A stretch of 64,000 bases of DNA from an uncultured Selenomonadales bacterium (GCA_946183785.1 CAMHCS010000013.1:1-64000); one strand, 5' to 3'; counted from the first letter of the stretch, positions 16,270-28,540 are shown. The notes: generated by a model from the sequence alone, not told the origin. Program-made: numbers and translations.

Positions 16270-17688
16270 TTATACCTTGTCGTTGTCGTCAAACGGATCG
16301 CCGCACTGCGGGCAGAATTTTGGCGGATTCTTCGGGTCGGGAGGATTCCAGCCGCACTTGTCGCACTTGTAAAGCGGCTCGCCCGCCGGACGCTTCGCGC
16401 CGCAGCCCTGGCAGAAGTTGCCCTGGTTCACCGCGCCGCAGGAGCACTTCCAGCCGCCGCCTTCCTCCGGTTTCGGCTTGCCGCAGGCCGTGCAGAACTT
16501 GCCCGTGTTGCCGCCCTGACCACAGGCGCAGGTCCATGCGCCCGCCGGAGCCGGCTGCGGTTTTCCGCAAGCCGTGCAGAATTTTCCGGTATTGCCTGCC
16601 TGACCGCAGGCACAGGTCCAGCCTGCTGCTGCCGCGGGAGCCGCCTGCTGCTGCATTTGCGGCTGCATCTGCTGTTGCTGCTGGCCCATGGCGAAGAGAT
16701 TGGCCGCGTTGGCGCCGCCCATATTGCCGGCCATGCCCATGCCCATGAATGCGCCCATCGCACCCATGCCGCCTTGGTTGTTCGCGGCGTCGCGCATCGC
16801 GCCTGCCGCCGCTGCCGCCATCGCACGCCCCGCCGTGTTGGCGTCGCGAACGACCTGCATATCTTTGAGCCGCTGCTTGTCCTCATCGGTCATGCTGATG
16901 TTCGAGATACCGAACTTGACGACCTCGATGCCTCTGCCTTGCGTCCAATCCTGAGAAAGCTCTTCCTTCAGCGCCGCCGCTATCTCTTTCGTATAGCCGA
17001 TGAGCTGGCTCGGACGCGCACCCATGACGCTGATTCTCGCAAAGGCCGGCTGAAGCGCAGTCAACAGCTCGCTCTTGAGCTGGCTGTCGATTTCCTTGCG
17101 GCTGTATTCGCTGTCCACGTTGCCGCAGACCTTTTTGTAGAACAGGATCGGGTCTACGATGTGATAACTGTACTCACCGAAGCACTTGATATCAAAGTCG
17201 GCGTCAATGCCCGCGCCCTGATCCACCACGCGGAACGAGATTGGCGTTGGCGTGCCGTACTTGTTGCCAATGATTTCCTTCGTATTGAAGTAGTAAATCC
17301 GCTGATCCTTCCCCGGGTCGCCGCCAAAGGCAAAGCGCTTGCCCATCTGCTTGAAGGACGCAATGATGCTTTCGCCGAGATTCCCCGCGAAGACCGACGG
17401 CTCACTGGACTTGTCGTAGGTGAACTGCCCCGGCTCGGCGCAGACCTCGACGATCTCGCCGTTTTCCACGATGATCATGCACTGTCCGTCGTTGACGGCG
17501 ACGCCGGAGCCGTTGGAAATAATATTGTCCTCAGCGCTCGTATTCGAGCTGCGCCCCTGCGAACTGGTGCGCTTCTGCCCCTTCGCCACCAAAATGTCCG
17601 CGCTTAGGCTTTCACAATAGAAGAATTCCTTCCACTGGTCGCCCAGCACGCCGCCTGCGGCTCCCATTGCCGCTTTGATAAGTCCCAT
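16270..17688 (-). CDS. SPFH-domain protein with C-terminal tandem zinc ribbons
   Basis: This 472-residue protein resembles the YdjI/virion-core-protein branch of SPFH (band 7) proteins, which form membrane-associated scaffolds. The SPFH part spans roughly 40-290. A low-complexity linker rich in Gly, Met, Ala and Gln (about 300-370) follows. Then come repeated zinc ribbons of the form WTCACGQ...NTGKFCTACGKP (twice), a WKCSCG ribbon with FCQGCG, and YKCDKCGW with FCPQCG. All ribbon cysteine pairs look intact. It is monocistronic, with a terminator. Cargo or partner proteins are unknown. Confidence 0.87.
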   Translation of the reverse strand: MGLIKAAMGAAGGVLGDQWKEFFYCESLSADILVAKGQKRTSSQGRSSNTSAEDNIISNGSGVAVNDGQCMIIVENGEIVEVCAEPGQFTYDKSSEPSVFAGNLGESIIASFKQMGKRFAFGGDPGKDQRIYYFNTKEIIGNKYGTPTPISFRVVDQGAGIDADFDIKCFGEYSYHIVDPILFYKKVCGNVDSEYSRKEIDSQLKSELLTALQPAFARISVMGARPSQLIGYTKEIAAALKEELSQDWTQGRGIEVVKFGISNISMTDEDKQRLKDMQVVRDANTAGRAMAAAAAGAMRDAANNQGGMGAMGAFMGMGMAGNMGGANAANLFAMGQQQQQMQPQMQQQAAPAAAAGWTCACGQAGNTGKFCTACGKPQPAPAGAWTCACGQGGNTGKFCTACGKPKPEEGGGWKCSCGAVNQGNFCQGCGAKRPAGEPLYKCDKCGWNPPDPKNPPKFCPQCGDPFDDNDKV

Positions 17689-17712
17689 GTCTTTGCCTCC
17701 TCCATTTGATAA

Positions 17713-17872
17713 AGGAAACGCTGAACAAGTCCTTCCACGCTTCTCTCAGGCTTTACCCGCCTGTCGCCTTCAAGCCCCTCTCAACATAGCAATACTACGC
17801 TCTCAAGGTTCTTTCCCTGACAGACGGAAAATCCCTCGGCCGATGCACGAATTGACTTATTCGTCATTTCCT
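17713..17872. repeat. Hairpin element, copy 5 (decayed)
   Basis: It starts AGGAAACGCTGAACAAGTC and ends GACTTATTCGTCATTTCCT. It keeps the length (160) and the overall inverted layout of the 162-bp family, but the interior has diverged strongly. It is upstream of the SPFH gene. The rest of the 17689-18042 gap contains only AT-rich sequence without a gene I can support. Confidence 0.7.
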
Positions 17873-18042
17873 GAAACTCCCGCGCGAATCCGCGCGCCTC
17901 GTCCGAAAAACCGAGGAAGATTCAGATAACTCTTTTATACTATAACAAATTTGCCGCCATTTGAAAACCGTTTTCCGATTTTTAGGACAAAAATTTTATA
18001 GTTTCCTTGCTATTTGCTTCACATAAATCCAATCCGGAACGC

Positions 18043-18078
18043 AAAGAACCGCCGCACATTTTCATGCGGCGGTTCTTT
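18043..18078 (-). terminator. Intrinsic terminator after proS
   Basis: AAAGAACCGCCGCA and TGCGGCGGTTCTTT form a perfect 14-base stem just past the proS stop codon. Confidence 0.8.
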
Positions 18079-18093
18079 ACGTTCGTTGCCACG

Positions 18094-19806
18094 TTATAAA
18101 TTCTTCAAAAGCTCCTGCGCTTTCACAAGATAGGACGCCTCCGGCTCGATGACCGTCTCACCCGTCTTGCGGACGTGAAGCTCGATCTGCCCTTCCTCGA
18201 CGGCCTTCGGGCCGACGGTGACGCGGAGCGGATATCCGATTAAGTCACAATCCTTGAACTTGACGCCCGCGCGCTCCTTCCTGTCGTCGAGCAAAACGTC
18301 GACGCCCGCCGCTTTCAGCTCGCCGTAAATTTTCTCGGCCAATGCAAGCTGCTCCGGCACTTTCGCATTGACCGGCACAACCACGACCTCGAAAGGTGCA
18401 ATGGCCCTCGGCCAAATGATTCCGTCTTTGTCGTTGTTTTGCTCGATGGCCGCCGCCATCGTCCGTCCGACGCCGATACCGTAGCAGCCCATGACCAGCG
18501 GCTTTTCCTTGCCGCTCTCATCGAGGAAGGTCGCGTGGAGCGCCTCGCTGTATTTCGTGCCGAGCATGAAGACTTGCCCCGCCTCGATTCCCCGCGTCAT
18601 TTTCAGCGGCGCGCCGCAGTGCGGACACGGGTCCCCCGCCTGCACGAGCCGGATATCGGCGACAATCGGCTCCGCCGCATTAAAGTCGCGCTTCGGCACT
18701 ACGTTTATATAGTGCGCGTCAGCTTCATTCGCGCCCGCGACAGCGTTTACCATTTCCATGACCGTCGAATCGACGACAATCTTCGTACCTTTCCTGACGC
18801 CGATGGGACTCATGAATCCCGGCTCGCCGCCTACGGCACGGATGGCCGCCTCGTCTGCCATGCGGAGCGCGATAGCGCCGACGGCGTTCAAGATTTTGAC
18901 CTCGTTTGCCTCATGATCGCCGCGAACGAACGCCAGAACGACCTCGTCCTTTTCCGTCTGGTAGGCGACAGCCTTGATTGTCTTTTCCACGGGAACTTTC
19001 AGATATTCTGCCACGAGCGCGATGGTTTTCGTTCCCGGCGTCGCTGCTTTTTCGAGCGGCAGCGCTTCTTCCTCCGCCGCGCGGATTACCTTCAGCTCCG
19101 CCTTTTCGTCGCTGGCCGCGTAGTCGCATTTCTCGCAATATGCAATACTTGATTCTCCCGCGTCCGCCAACACCGTAAACTCGTGTGAGCCGCCGCCGCC
19201 AATGGCGCCGTTATCCGCTTCGACCGGACGGAAGGTCAGCCCGCAGCGTGTGAACACATTCGTGTAGGCGTCGTACATTTTCTTATAAGAGATACGCATT
19301 CCTTCCTCGTCCTTGTCGAACGAGTACAGGTCCTTCATGATGAACTCGCGTCCGCGCATGAGCCCGAAACGCGGCCGAATCTCGTCGCGGTATTTGTTTT
19401 GAATCTGGTAGAGCATCAACGGAAGTTGCTTGTAAGAACGCACTTCGTCCCGCACGATGGAGGTCACCATTTCCTCATGCGTCGGGCCAAGGCAGAACTC
19501 GCGACCATGGCGGTCGTTCAGCCGGAACATTTCGTCTCCGTAGACCTCCCAACGTCCCGTCTCCTTCCAAAGCTCCGACGGCTGCACGATCGGCATCGCG
19601 ATTTCCTGTCCGCCCGCCGCATCCATTTCCTCGCGGATGATCTGCTCAATCTTCCTGATCGTGCGCCATGCCAACGGCAGATAGGTGTAAAGCCCGCCCG
19701 CGGCTTTCCGGATCATGCCCGCCCGGAGCATAAGCTTATGGCTGATAACTTCGGCCTCCGCCGGAACTTCCCGAAGCGTCGGCGCGTAAAGCTGTGATGT
19801 ACGCAA
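18094..19806 (-). CDS. proS: Prolyl-tRNA synthetase
   Basis: This 570-residue class II synthetase charges tRNA-Pro. The length and the large insertion between motifs 2 and 3 (about 230-400, the editing INS domain that removes Ala-tRNA-Pro) mark the bacterial form. Motif 2 ([18 protein letters not shown]) and motif 3 ([17 protein letters not shown]) are clear. It is the last gene of the minus-strand isoprenoid/phospholipid run, 25 bases after ispG, with its own terminator. Confidence 0.97.
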   Translation of the reverse strand: MRTSQLYAPTLREVPAEAEVISHKLMLRAGMIRKAAGGLYTYLPLAWRTIRKIEQIIREEMDAAGGQEIAMPIVQPSELWKETGRWEVYGDEMFRLNDRHGREFCLGPTHEEMVTSIVRDEVRSYKQLPLMLYQIQNKYRDEIRPRFGLMRGREFIMKDLYSFDKDEEGMRISYKKMYDAYTNVFTRCGLTFRPVEADNGAIGGGGSHEFTVLADAGESSIAYCEKCDYAASDEKAELKVIRAAEEEALPLEKAATPGTKTIALVAEYLKVPVEKTIKAVAYQTEKDEVVLAFVRGDHEANEVKILNAVGAIALRMADEAAIRAVGGEPGFMSPIGVRKGTKIVVDSTVMEMVNAVAGANEADAHYINVVPKRDFNAAEPIVADIRLVQAGDPCPHCGAPLKMTRGIEAGQVFMLGTKYSEALHATFLDESGKEKPLVMGCYGIGVGRTMAAAIEQNNDKDGIIWPRAIAPFEVVVVPVNAKVPEQLALAEKIYGELKAAGVDVLLDDRKERAGVKFKDCDLIGYPLRVTVGPKAVEEGQIELHVRKTGETVIEPEASYLVKAQELLKNL

Positions 19807-19831
19807 TGCAATTTCCCCCTAATAATATAGT

Positions 19832-20908
<1,077 letters not shown>

Positions 20909-20909
20909 A

Positions 20910-21947
20910 TCAGCCTCCGAAAAAGATCCGCACGATGTCGTTTTTCGTCGCGAAAAGCATCAGGGCGACCAGCACCGTGATGCCCGCCATTTGCGTATAG
21001 TGCAAAGCCTTTTCGCCCAACGGCTTGCCGCGCACGGCCTCGAGAAGCAGCGTCACGAAATGGCCGCCGTCCAACGCGGGAACGGGCAAAAGATTGATGA
21101 CGCCGAGATTCAGACTGAGTAACGCGGCAAAATTCATCAGCGCCGCAAAGCCGAGCTTCGCCACCGTCCCGGTCATCTGCATGACGCCCAAAGGCCCGGC
21201 CAGCTCCGCCGCCGCGTCGCCCGTAAAAATTTGCACGAGCCCTTCGACCATGTGGTAAATCACATATCCGGTCTTCCAGATTGCCGTCGTCGCCGCCTCG
21301 ATCACGCCGGGCTGCCGCGTATCGAGCGCGCCCATCACGCCGATCATCATACGGTTTTCCTGCTTGTCAAGCACGGGAATCACCGTTGCCTGCCGTGCCT
21401 CGCCGTCCCGCGTATACGCGATTTTCATCGGGCTTCCGTCCGCGCCGCGTACAAGGCGCACAATATCGTCCCATTCGCTCACGGCTTCGCCGTTAATCGC
21501 TTCAACGCGGTCGCCTTTTTGCAGCCCCGCCATCGCCGCCGGCTGGTCGGGCAGAACCTCGCCAAGCTCCGGACGCGTCGAAGGCGAGCTGACGCCCACC
21601 GTCATGAAAATCAGGAAAAAAATTGCAATCGGCAGCAGAAAATTCATCAACGGCCCAGCCACGATGACAATCATACGTTTCCAGACCGATTTTTCGCAAT
21701 AACCGCGCTCCCCGGCGTCGTTTTCCGCCGGATCCATGCCCGCGATGTCGTTGAAGCCGCCCAGCGGCACGCAGCGAATCGAATAGACCGTCTCGCCGAT
21801 CTGCTTGCTGACGAGCTTCGGCCCGAAGCCGATGGCGAACTCGTCGACGCGCATGCCCGTCGCCTTCGCCATGATGAAATGGCCGAACTCGTGAAACAGC
21901 ACGAGCAAACCGAAAACAAAGACGGACGCAAGAATCGTCAGTCCCAT
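20910..21947 (-). CDS. rseP: Site-2 intramembrane metalloprotease RseP
   Basis: This 345-residue membrane zinc protease cuts transmembrane segments of regulatory and signal proteins. The first helix carries HEFGH (His19, Glu20, His23). A PDZ domain lies about 120-190 (GLQKGDRVEAINGE). The second active-site helix has PVPALDGGHF. A GTG at 21953 could start the frame, but AGAGG before ATG 21947 is better placed. It overlaps the end of dxr. This gene lies in the dxr-rseP-ispG run as in many Firmicutes. Confidence 0.95.
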   Translation of the reverse strand: MGLTILASVFVFGLLVLFHEFGHFIMAKATGMRVDEFAIGFGPKLVSKQIGETVYSIRCVPLGGFNDIAGMDPAENDAGERGYCEKSVWKRMIVIVAGPLMNFLLPIAIFFLIFMTVGVSSPSTRPELGEVLPDQPAAMAGLQKGDRVEAINGEAVSEWDDIVRLVRGADGSPMKIAYTRDGEARQATVIPVLDKQENRMMIGVMGALDTRQPGVIEAATTAIWKTGYVIYHMVEGLVQIFTGDAAAELAGPLGVMQMTGTVAKLGFAALMNFAALLSLNLGVINLLPVPALDGGHFVTLLLEAVRGKPLGEKALHYTQMAGITVLVALMLFATKNDIVRIFFGG

Positions 21948-21949
21948 CG

Positions 21950-23113
21950 TCACACCTCTTTAATACGCAAACGCTCACGCACAAAAGCCCGTGCACGCGC
22001 GTCCGCCTCGCAAAGCGTCCCGAAGGACGGATGCAGGACGTTTTCCTGCGCGTCCATCGCACGCTCGATACAGTCGTAAATATCCAAAAAGCCGATACGC
22101 CCGGCGAGGAACGCCGCGACGGCTTCCTCGTTTGCCCCGTTCAGCACGCAGGGCGCCGTGCCTCCGGCCTTCCCCGCCGCATAAGCGAGCGCGAGACCGC
22201 GAAATGTCTTCATATCCGGCGGCTCAAATGAAAGGCTCGTCTGCGTCTTGAAATCCATGCGCCCGAAATCCGCCGCCTCGCGCTTCGGATAGGTCAGCGC
22301 ATATTGGATCGGCAGCCGCATATCCGGCAGGCCGAGCTGCGCCATCACCGCGCCGTCGCGGAACTCCACCATGGAATGTACGATGCTTTGCGGATGCACG
22401 GCAACGTCGATTTTTTCATAGGGCACATCGTAAAGCCAATGCGCTTCGATAACTTCCAATCCTTTATTGACAAGGGTCGCCGAATCAACGGTGATTTTTT
22501 TCCCCATCGACCACGTCGGATGCTTCAGGCAATCCGCCACCGTGACCGATTTCAATTCTTCCGTCGTCTTTCCCCGGAACGGACCGCCGGAAGCCGTCAA
22601 TATCAGGCGTTCCACAGTATCCCGCCGCTCGCCCTGCAAGCATTGGAACAACGCGCAATGTTCACTGTCCACCGGCAGGATTGAAACGCCCTTTTCTTTT
22701 GCCAATGCCGTTACAAGTTCGCCGGCGACGACCAAAGTTTCCTTATTCGCAAGTGCAATGGTCTTTCCGGCTTTAAGCGCCTCCAGCGTCGGCGCAAGCC
22801 CTGCGAATCCCACCATAGAGGTGACGACCGTATCCGCTCTGTCATAAGCCGCCGCTTGAAGCAAACCAGCGTCGCCGCTCAAAATCTCCGTCTTGCCATG
22901 ATATCGTCCGCGGAGCCGCGACGCCGCTTTTTCGTCCACAAGCACCGCGATTTCCGGCTGAAACTCTTCTATCTGCCGTTCCAAAGCATCATCGCTGGTA
23001 TTCGCCGCCAGCGCCGTCACTTGGAAAAGCTCCGACTGGCGCCGCACGACGTCAAGGGTTTGGGTGCCGATCGAGCCGGTCGAGCCGAGAATCGCAAGCC
23101 GTTTCACCGTCAC
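21950..23113 (-). CDS. dxr: 1-Deoxy-D-xylulose 5-phosphate reductoisomerase
   Basis: Dxr makes MEP from DXP with NADPH, the committed step of the MEP pathway. At 387 residues the length is normal. The N-terminal GSTGSIGTQTLDVV nucleotide-binding motif, ALANKETLVVAGE, the metal-site SILPVDSEHCALFQ, and the catalytic-loop ILTASGGPFRG, HPTWSMGKKITVDSATL are all present. It starts with GTG one base after the cdsA stop. Together with ispG and uppS it forms most of an undecaprenyl-phosphate supply operon. Confidence 0.97.
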   Translation of the reverse strand: MTVKRLAILGSTGSIGTQTLDVVRRQSELFQVTALAANTSDDALERQIEEFQPEIAVLVDEKAASRLRGRYHGKTEILSGDAGLLQAAAYDRADTVVTSMVGFAGLAPTLEALKAGKTIALANKETLVVAGELVTALAKEKGVSILPVDSEHCALFQCLQGERRDTVERLILTASGGPFRGKTTEELKSVTVADCLKHPTWSMGKKITVDSATLVNKGLEVIEAHWLYDVPYEKIDVAVHPQSIVHSMVEFRDGAVMAQLGLPDMRLPIQYALTYPKREAADFGRMDFKTQTSLSFEPPDMKTFRGLALAYAAGKAGGTAPCVLNGANEEAVAAFLAGRIGFLDIYDCIERAMDAQENVLHPSFGTLCEADARARAFVRERLRIKEV

Positions 23114-23947
23114 TTAAAATCCCTCCATGATCCGCAGAAAATAATATACGCACGGAACCACAAACATCGCGCTGTCGAAGCGGTCGAGCACGCCGCCGTG
23201 GCCGGGGATCAACGTCCCTGAATCCTTAATTCCAGTGTACCTCTTCACGATCGACTCTACAAGGTCGCCCACCGTTGCCACCAAAGCGATTGCGACGCCA
23301 AGCGCAAGCATCGGCAAAGGAGCGTAGCCAATCGAATGACCGATCGCCGCGACGGAAATCGCCGTCCCGACAACGCCGCCATAAAATCCTTCCCTCGTTT
23401 TCTTCGGGCTGATCGTCTCGCACAGCTTCGTTTTTCCAAAAGCAAAGCCGGAAAAATAAGCGAAGGTATCGCTGGCCCAGGTGCCGATCATCGCAATCCA
23501 AAACCAGGCGCAGCCGGTCTCCATCACTCCGATTGGCGTCGCCACAGTCTCCCCCGCGTGCCAAAAACGGAGCAGCACCAAATGTGCGAGGGACAGGCCG
23601 ACATACATGACGCCCGCCGTCGAGACGAGCGCCTGAGGCACGGAAAAGGAACGGTAAAACAGCACCGCTTCCAGCATCAGCCAAAGGGCAAACAGCGTCG
23701 CCGCCGCCGACAAAAGCTCCGGCTTCCCCAAATAGGCCGCGCCCCAAAATCCGGCCATCGCTGCCATACCGCTCCAATAGGCAGGCGGAATTTCCTTATG
23801 CCGAAAGGCCTGCGCATATTCATGCCAGCCTGTAAACATCAAAAGCAGAACGGCCGCGCCGAAAACCGCGCCCCCCGTCTGAATGACAAAAGTCGCCAGC
23901 GCGATGCCGACAATTCCCGAAATTACACGAATCCCCAAAAAACGCAC
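23114..23947 (-). CDS. cdsA: Phosphatidate cytidylyltransferase
   Basis: CdsA makes CDP-diacylglycerol from phosphatidate and CTP, feeding all phospholipid synthesis. The 277-residue protein has about seven hydrophobic helices and the signature ASDTFAYFSGFAFGKTKL followed by ISPKKTREGFYGG. The C-terminal GDLVESIVKRYTGIKDSG and PGHGGVLDRFDS hold the family's catalytic aspartates. It lies between uppS and dxr and is co-transcribed with them. Confidence 0.96.
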   Translation of the reverse strand: MRFLGIRVISGIVGIALATFVIQTGGAVFGAAVLLLMFTGWHEYAQAFRHKEIPPAYWSGMAAMAGFWGAAYLGKPELLSAAATLFALWLMLEAVLFYRSFSVPQALVSTAGVMYVGLSLAHLVLLRFWHAGETVATPIGVMETGCAWFWIAMIGTWASDTFAYFSGFAFGKTKLCETISPKKTREGFYGGVVGTAISVAAIGHSIGYAPLPMLALGVAIALVATVGDLVESIVKRYTGIKDSGTLIPGHGGVLDRFDSAMFVVPCVYYFLRIMEGF

Positions 23948-23971
23948 CTCAATCTGAATGATTTGCCGATT

Positions 23972-24751
23972 TTACTTGTTTTCCAAGCCGCCGAACCGCC
24001 GCTCGCGCTTCCCGAAATCCTTGAGCGCTTCCACAAAGAGCTCAGGCGTGAAATCCGGCCAGTTTGTATCTGTAAACCAAAGTTCCGCGTAAGCCGATTG
24101 CCATAACAGAAAATTGCTGACGCGCATATCCCCGCCGGTCCGGATCAGGAAATCCACCGGCGGCACCCCTGCCGTGTCAAGACAGTCGTCAAAGCTATTT
24201 TCGTTCACGTCCTCCGGAGAAAGTTCTCCCTGCTGCACACGCTGCATGAGTTTCTTGGTTGCGCGCAAAATCTCGTCCTGCGCGCCATAATTGATTGCAA
24301 CGTTAAATTGGACGCCCGTATTATCCTTCATCTGATCCTCCGCCTTCTGCGTCAACTCCTGCAGAGCGGGGGAAAGCTCGTTGATTCGGCCGATAAAGCG
24401 AATCTTCACATTATCCTCGTCCATCTCGTCGATCTCCTGCATCAGACGATTGAAAAAGAGGCGCATAATATAATCCACTTCCACCGGTGGCCGCTTCCAG
24501 TTTTCCGTCGAAAATGCGTATATCGTGAGCGCAGGCAGTTCCAGTGCAATGGCAGCCTTCAATATCTTTTTCAAGGTGTCGGCTCCCGCTGCGTGTCCCG
24601 CCGTCCTCAGAAGCCCCTGTCCCTTTGCCCAGCGCCCGTTCCCGTCCATGATAATCGCCGTATGCGCCGGCAAGCGTGAACGGTCGAGTTCCTGAAATAC
24701 AGGAAGATCCATAACCTCACGGGGGGCTCTTTTAAATAAACGGTTCCACAT
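23972..24751 (-). CDS. uppS: Undecaprenyl diphosphate synthase
   Basis: UppS extends farnesyl diphosphate to the C55 lipid carrier used for cell-wall precursors. The 259-residue protein has IIMDGNGRWAKGQG with the catalytic Asp, YAFSTENWKRP, and the late DFLIRTGGDMRVSNFLLWQ and RERRFGG motifs. GGGAGGA precedes ATG 24751, which is preferred over an upstream in-frame ATG at 24775. A terminator separates it from the ferredoxin gene upstream, so the uppS-cdsA-dxr-rseP-ispG-proS run may have its own promoter. Confidence 0.96.
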   Translation of the reverse strand: MWNRLFKRAPREVMDLPVFQELDRSRLPAHTAIIMDGNGRWAKGQGLLRTAGHAAGADTLKKILKAAIALELPALTIYAFSTENWKRPPVEVDYIMRLFFNRLMQEIDEMDEDNVKIRFIGRINELSPALQELTQKAEDQMKDNTGVQFNVAINYGAQDEILRATKKLMQRVQQGELSPEDVNENSFDDCLDTAGVPPVDFLIRTGGDMRVSNFLLWQSAYAELWFTDTNWPDFTPELFVEALKDFGKRERRFGGLENK

Positions 24752-24786
24752 ACTGTCCTCCCACGCTAATTCCAAGTGTAAAAAAC

Positions 24787-24823
24787 GAAAAACAGGTCCC
24801 TCTCACACTTCCAAGAGGGACCT
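24787..24823 (-). terminator. Intrinsic terminator after the ferredoxin gene
   Basis: AGGTCCCTCT and AGAGGGACCT form the stem, followed by GTTTTTC on the minus strand. It lies between the ferredoxin gene and uppS. Confidence 0.75.
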
Positions 24824-24837
24824 CTCATTCTCTCCCA

Positions 24838-25008
24838 TCAAGGAGCAGCAATCGCCGAAACCGGGCAGCCCGCCGCGCAGGCTCCGCACTCCACGCACTT
24901 TTCCGGGTCGATCTCGTAATGCTTCTCTCCCTCTGAAATCGCGCCCACCGGGCAGGTGGCGGCACAGGAACCGCAGGAAATGCAATCGTCTCCAATCTTG
25001 TATGCCAT
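24838..25008 (-). CDS. 2[4Fe-4S] ferredoxin
   Basis: This 56-residue clostridial-type ferredoxin starts MAYKIGDDCISCGSCAATCP. Two complete cluster motifs are present: C-x2-C-x2-C-x3-C-P in the first half (CISCGSCAATCP) and again in CVECGACAAGCP. It carries electrons at low potential in the cytosol; IspG, encoded nearby, is one possible acceptor (inference). It follows a small conserved gene by 6 bases and ends before a terminator. It was found by reading the sequence directly because it is very short. Confidence 0.95.
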   Translation of the reverse strand: MAYKIGDDCISCGSCAATCPVGAISEGEKHYEIDPEKCVECGACAAGCPVSAIAAP

Positions 25009-25014
25009 GTCGTC

Positions 25015-25229
25015 TCACACCTCCTTTCGTGGCTTTATCTGCTTTGCCGCCAACGTCAGACGGCAGGAACCGTCCGGGCATTTGACAACCCGGACTACAT
25101 ATAGCTTCGCCTCGTCCACGGGGAAAAAACTCCTTGTGGGGCGCGTCAGCTCCGTTGTGTACTCCACGCCCGCCTCCAAAAGAAGCCGATACGCTTCCTC
25201 TGCGGGGCGGCCCAAGACGTCGGGCGTCA

Positions 25230-25230
<1 letters not shown>
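25015..25230 (-). CDS. Small conserved protein, single PASTA-like domain
   Basis: This 71-residue cytosolic protein opens MTPDVLGRPAEEAYRLLLEA, which resembles the start of a PASTA domain (a proline-aspartate-valine followed by an amphipathic helix). It is followed by beta-strand-like segments (KLYVVRVVKCPDGSC and onward). Its start ATG overlaps the frr stop codon by one base (TGATG), indicating translational coupling. It lies between frr and the ferredoxin gene. I do not know its function, and the PASTA similarity is weak. Confidence 0.7.
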
Positions 25231-26539
<1,309 letters not shown>

Positions 26540-26606
26540 CTATTATTATATATCCTTTTCCGCAAATTGGAAACATATAATTTCCAAATCCCAAAGGCAT
26601 GATTTG

Positions 26607-26640
26607 AAAAAAGAGAACACGATTTGTCCTCGTGTTCTCT
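26607..26640 (-). terminator. Intrinsic terminator after tsf
   Basis: GAGAACACGA and TCGTGTTCTC form the stem, followed by TTTTTTC on the minus strand. Confidence 0.85.
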
Positions 26641-26650
26641 CCTTTGCGTC

Positions 26651-27550
26651 TTATTTAATCTGCGCTGCAACCTCAGCCGCAAAATCTTCCTGCTTTTTCT
26701 CGATGCCTTCGCCAAGCTGGAAGCGTGCAAACTGCTTCACGGCAACGCTGCCAAGCACCTTCGCCACCGTCTGCTCCGGATCCTTGACGAAGGGCTGCTC
26801 TACGAGGCAGGCCTCTTTATAGAAATTCTTCTGGAGCCGCCCGTCGACCATCTTCGCGATGATTGCCTCGGGACGACGCTTGCCCTCAGGCAGCGCGTTA
26901 TTTTCCTCAAGCGCCTGCTTTGTCAGCACTTCGCGCTCATGCTCAAGAACTGCGGGATCAAGCCCGGAACGATCGACGCAGGACGGATTCGCCGCCGCAA
27001 TCTGCATCGCAATATCCTTACCGAGCTCGACGCTGCCGCCGGTCAGCTCGACCAGCACGCCGATCTTGCCGCCCATGTGGATATAGCTGGTAACGCGGCC
27101 GTCCTCGGAAGCGTAACGCGCGAAGCGACGAAGCGAAACTTTCTCGCCGATCTCGGCAATAGCCCCGAGCACAATCTCCGAGACCTTCTTGCCGTCCAGC
27201 GTGCTGTCGTTCAACGCGTCGATATCAGCGGGATTCGTCTCGGCGATATGCTTGGCGATTTTATCGACGATCGCGTGGAACTTGTCCGTCTTCGCGACAA
27301 AGTCCGTCTCGCAGTTGACCTCGACCACCGCGCCGACCTTCGCGTCCTCGGAAACGTAAGCGCCGACAGCGCCCTCAGCCGCGATGCGGCCGGCCTTCTT
27401 CTCCGCTTTCGCAATGCCCTTCTCACGCAGGTAATCGATCGCCTTCTGCTTGTCGCCGTCTGTCTCCGCCAGCGCCTTCTTGCAATCCATCATGCCGGCA
27501 CCCGTCATCTCACGGAGTTCTTTTACCATTGCCGCAGTAATCTGTGCCAT
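26651..27550 (-). CDS. tsf: Elongation factor Ts
   Basis: EF-Ts exchanges GDP for GTP on EF-Tu. At 299 residues it is a full-length type. The N-terminal UBA-like part (VKELREMTGAGMMDCKKALA) and the core TDFVAKTDKFH motif that inserts next to the Mg site of EF-Tu are present. It follows rpsB with a hairpin in the gap (27580-27617), which could tune the ratio of the two products, and ends at a strong terminator. Confidence 0.98.
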   Translation of the reverse strand: MAQITAAMVKELREMTGAGMMDCKKALAETDGDKQKAIDYLREKGIAKAEKKAGRIAAEGAVGAYVSEDAKVGAVVEVNCETDFVAKTDKFHAIVDKIAKHIAETNPADIDALNDSTLDGKKVSEIVLGAIAEIGEKVSLRRFARYASEDGRVTSYIHMGGKIGVLVELTGGSVELGKDIAMQIAAANPSCVDRSGLDPAVLEHEREVLTKQALEENNALPEGKRRPEAIIAKMVDGRLQKNFYKEACLVEQPFVKDPEQTVAKVLGSVAVKQFARFQLGEGIEKKQEDFAAEVAAQIK

Positions 27551-27579
27551 GTTTTTTCCCTCTTTCTGTATAAAATCAC

Positions 27580-27617
27580 AAAGAAAGGGGCAAGGGATAA
27601 TGTATGTCCCTTACCCC
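27580..27617 (-). terminator. Hairpin between rpsB and tsf (possible attenuator)
   Basis: GGGGTAAGGGA and TCCCTTGCCCC pair on the minus strand, followed by TTTCTTT. The weak T run suggests partial read-through to tsf. Confidence 0.55.
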
Positions 27618-27630
27618 TGATATCTCAATA

Positions 27631-28353
27631 TTACTCGGCGTCCTTGTCCGCCGCTTCCTCCGGCTCGTCCTGACCGTGGCTGCCCTCAATGACGGCGTCC
27701 GCCATGCGGCTCGTCAGCAGGCGCACCGCGCGAATCGCGTCGTCGTTGCCCGGAATCACATAGTCAATCTCGTCCGGATCGCAATTCGTGTCGACAATCG
27801 CAACGATAGGAATATTCAGCTTGCGCGCCTCCGCGACGGCAATGCGCTCTTTCCGCGGATCGACAACATAGAGCGCGCCCGGCAGGCGGTTCATCTCCTT
27901 GATGCCGCCGAGGAACTTCTCGAGTCTCTCCATCTCGTGGCGAAGCGCGAGCACTTCCTTCTTCGTCAGCACTTCGAACGTGCCGTCCTGCTCCATCTGC
28001 TCAAGCTGTTTCAGGCGCTTGATGCGCTTCTGGATTGTCTGGAAATTCGTCAGCATTCCGCCGAGCCAACGCTCGTTAACATAGAACATGCCGGCGCGGG
28101 TCGCCTCTTCCTTCACGGCCTCCTGCGCCTGCTTCTTCGTGCCGACGAACAGAACCTTCTTGCCTTCCTGCGCGACGCTGCGGACGAAATTGAACGCCTC
28201 GTCGACTTTGCGGACCGTCTTCTGCAGGTCGATGATGTAAATGCCGTTGCGCTCCGTGAAGATATACTTCGCCATCTTCGGGTTCCAACGGCGCGTCTGA
28301 TGACCGAAGTGGACGCCCGCTTCCAAAAGCTGCTTCATTGAAATAACTGCCAT
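27631..28353 (-). CDS. rpsB: 30S ribosomal protein S2
   Basis: This 240-residue protein is needed for S1 binding and 30S assembly. The opening [20 protein letters not shown] and [12 protein letters not shown] are diagnostic, as are [13 protein letters not shown] and [15 protein letters not shown]. The acidic tail is normal. The frame extends to 28419, but AGGAGGT before ATG 28353 and the family's N-terminus fix the shorter start. It is the first gene of the rpsB-tsf unit. Confidence 0.98.
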   Translation of the reverse strand: MAVISMKQLLEAGVHFGHQTRRWNPKMAKYIFTERNGIYIIDLQKTVRKVDEAFNFVRSVAQEGKKVLFVGTKKQAQEAVKEEATRAGMFYVNERWLGGMLTNFQTIQKRIKRLKQLEQMEQDGTFEVLTKKEVLALRHEMERLEKFLGGIKEMNRLPGALYVVDPRKERIAVAEARKLNIPIVAIVDTNCDPDEIDYVIPGNDDAIRAVRLLTSRMADAVIEGSHGQDEPEEAADKDAE

Positions 28354-28460
28354 GATAGTACCTCCTGTTTTTTCCTCCGCGCGCTTCATCCGCCGCTTCA
28401 CCCTGAAAGGTCCGGGCACAGCACGGCGCTCGACGCGCGTGCGTTTTCACACTGCAAGCG

Positions 28461-28489
28461 ATTATACCATAGAGACCAATCGAATGCAA
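28461..28489 (-). promoter_or_regulatory. Promoter for rpsB-tsf
   Basis: On the minus strand TTGCAT (28489-28484) and TATAAT (28466-28461) have a 17-base spacer and lie about 110 bases upstream of rpsB. Confidence 0.65.
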
Positions 28490-28540
28490 CGGGCGGGAAC
28501 AAAAAATTATCGTTCCCGCCCGCGTTCGTTTTCTACCTTT

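Noticed and set aside
24803..25081. 92-residue frame over the ferredoxin gene
   Set aside because: The real gene is the 56-residue ferredoxin in another frame with two full cluster motifs.
28496..28527. Terminator after purD (GGGCGGGAAC inverted repeat)
   Set aside because: The stem is good but no T run follows on the minus strand, so I did not list it as a terminator.
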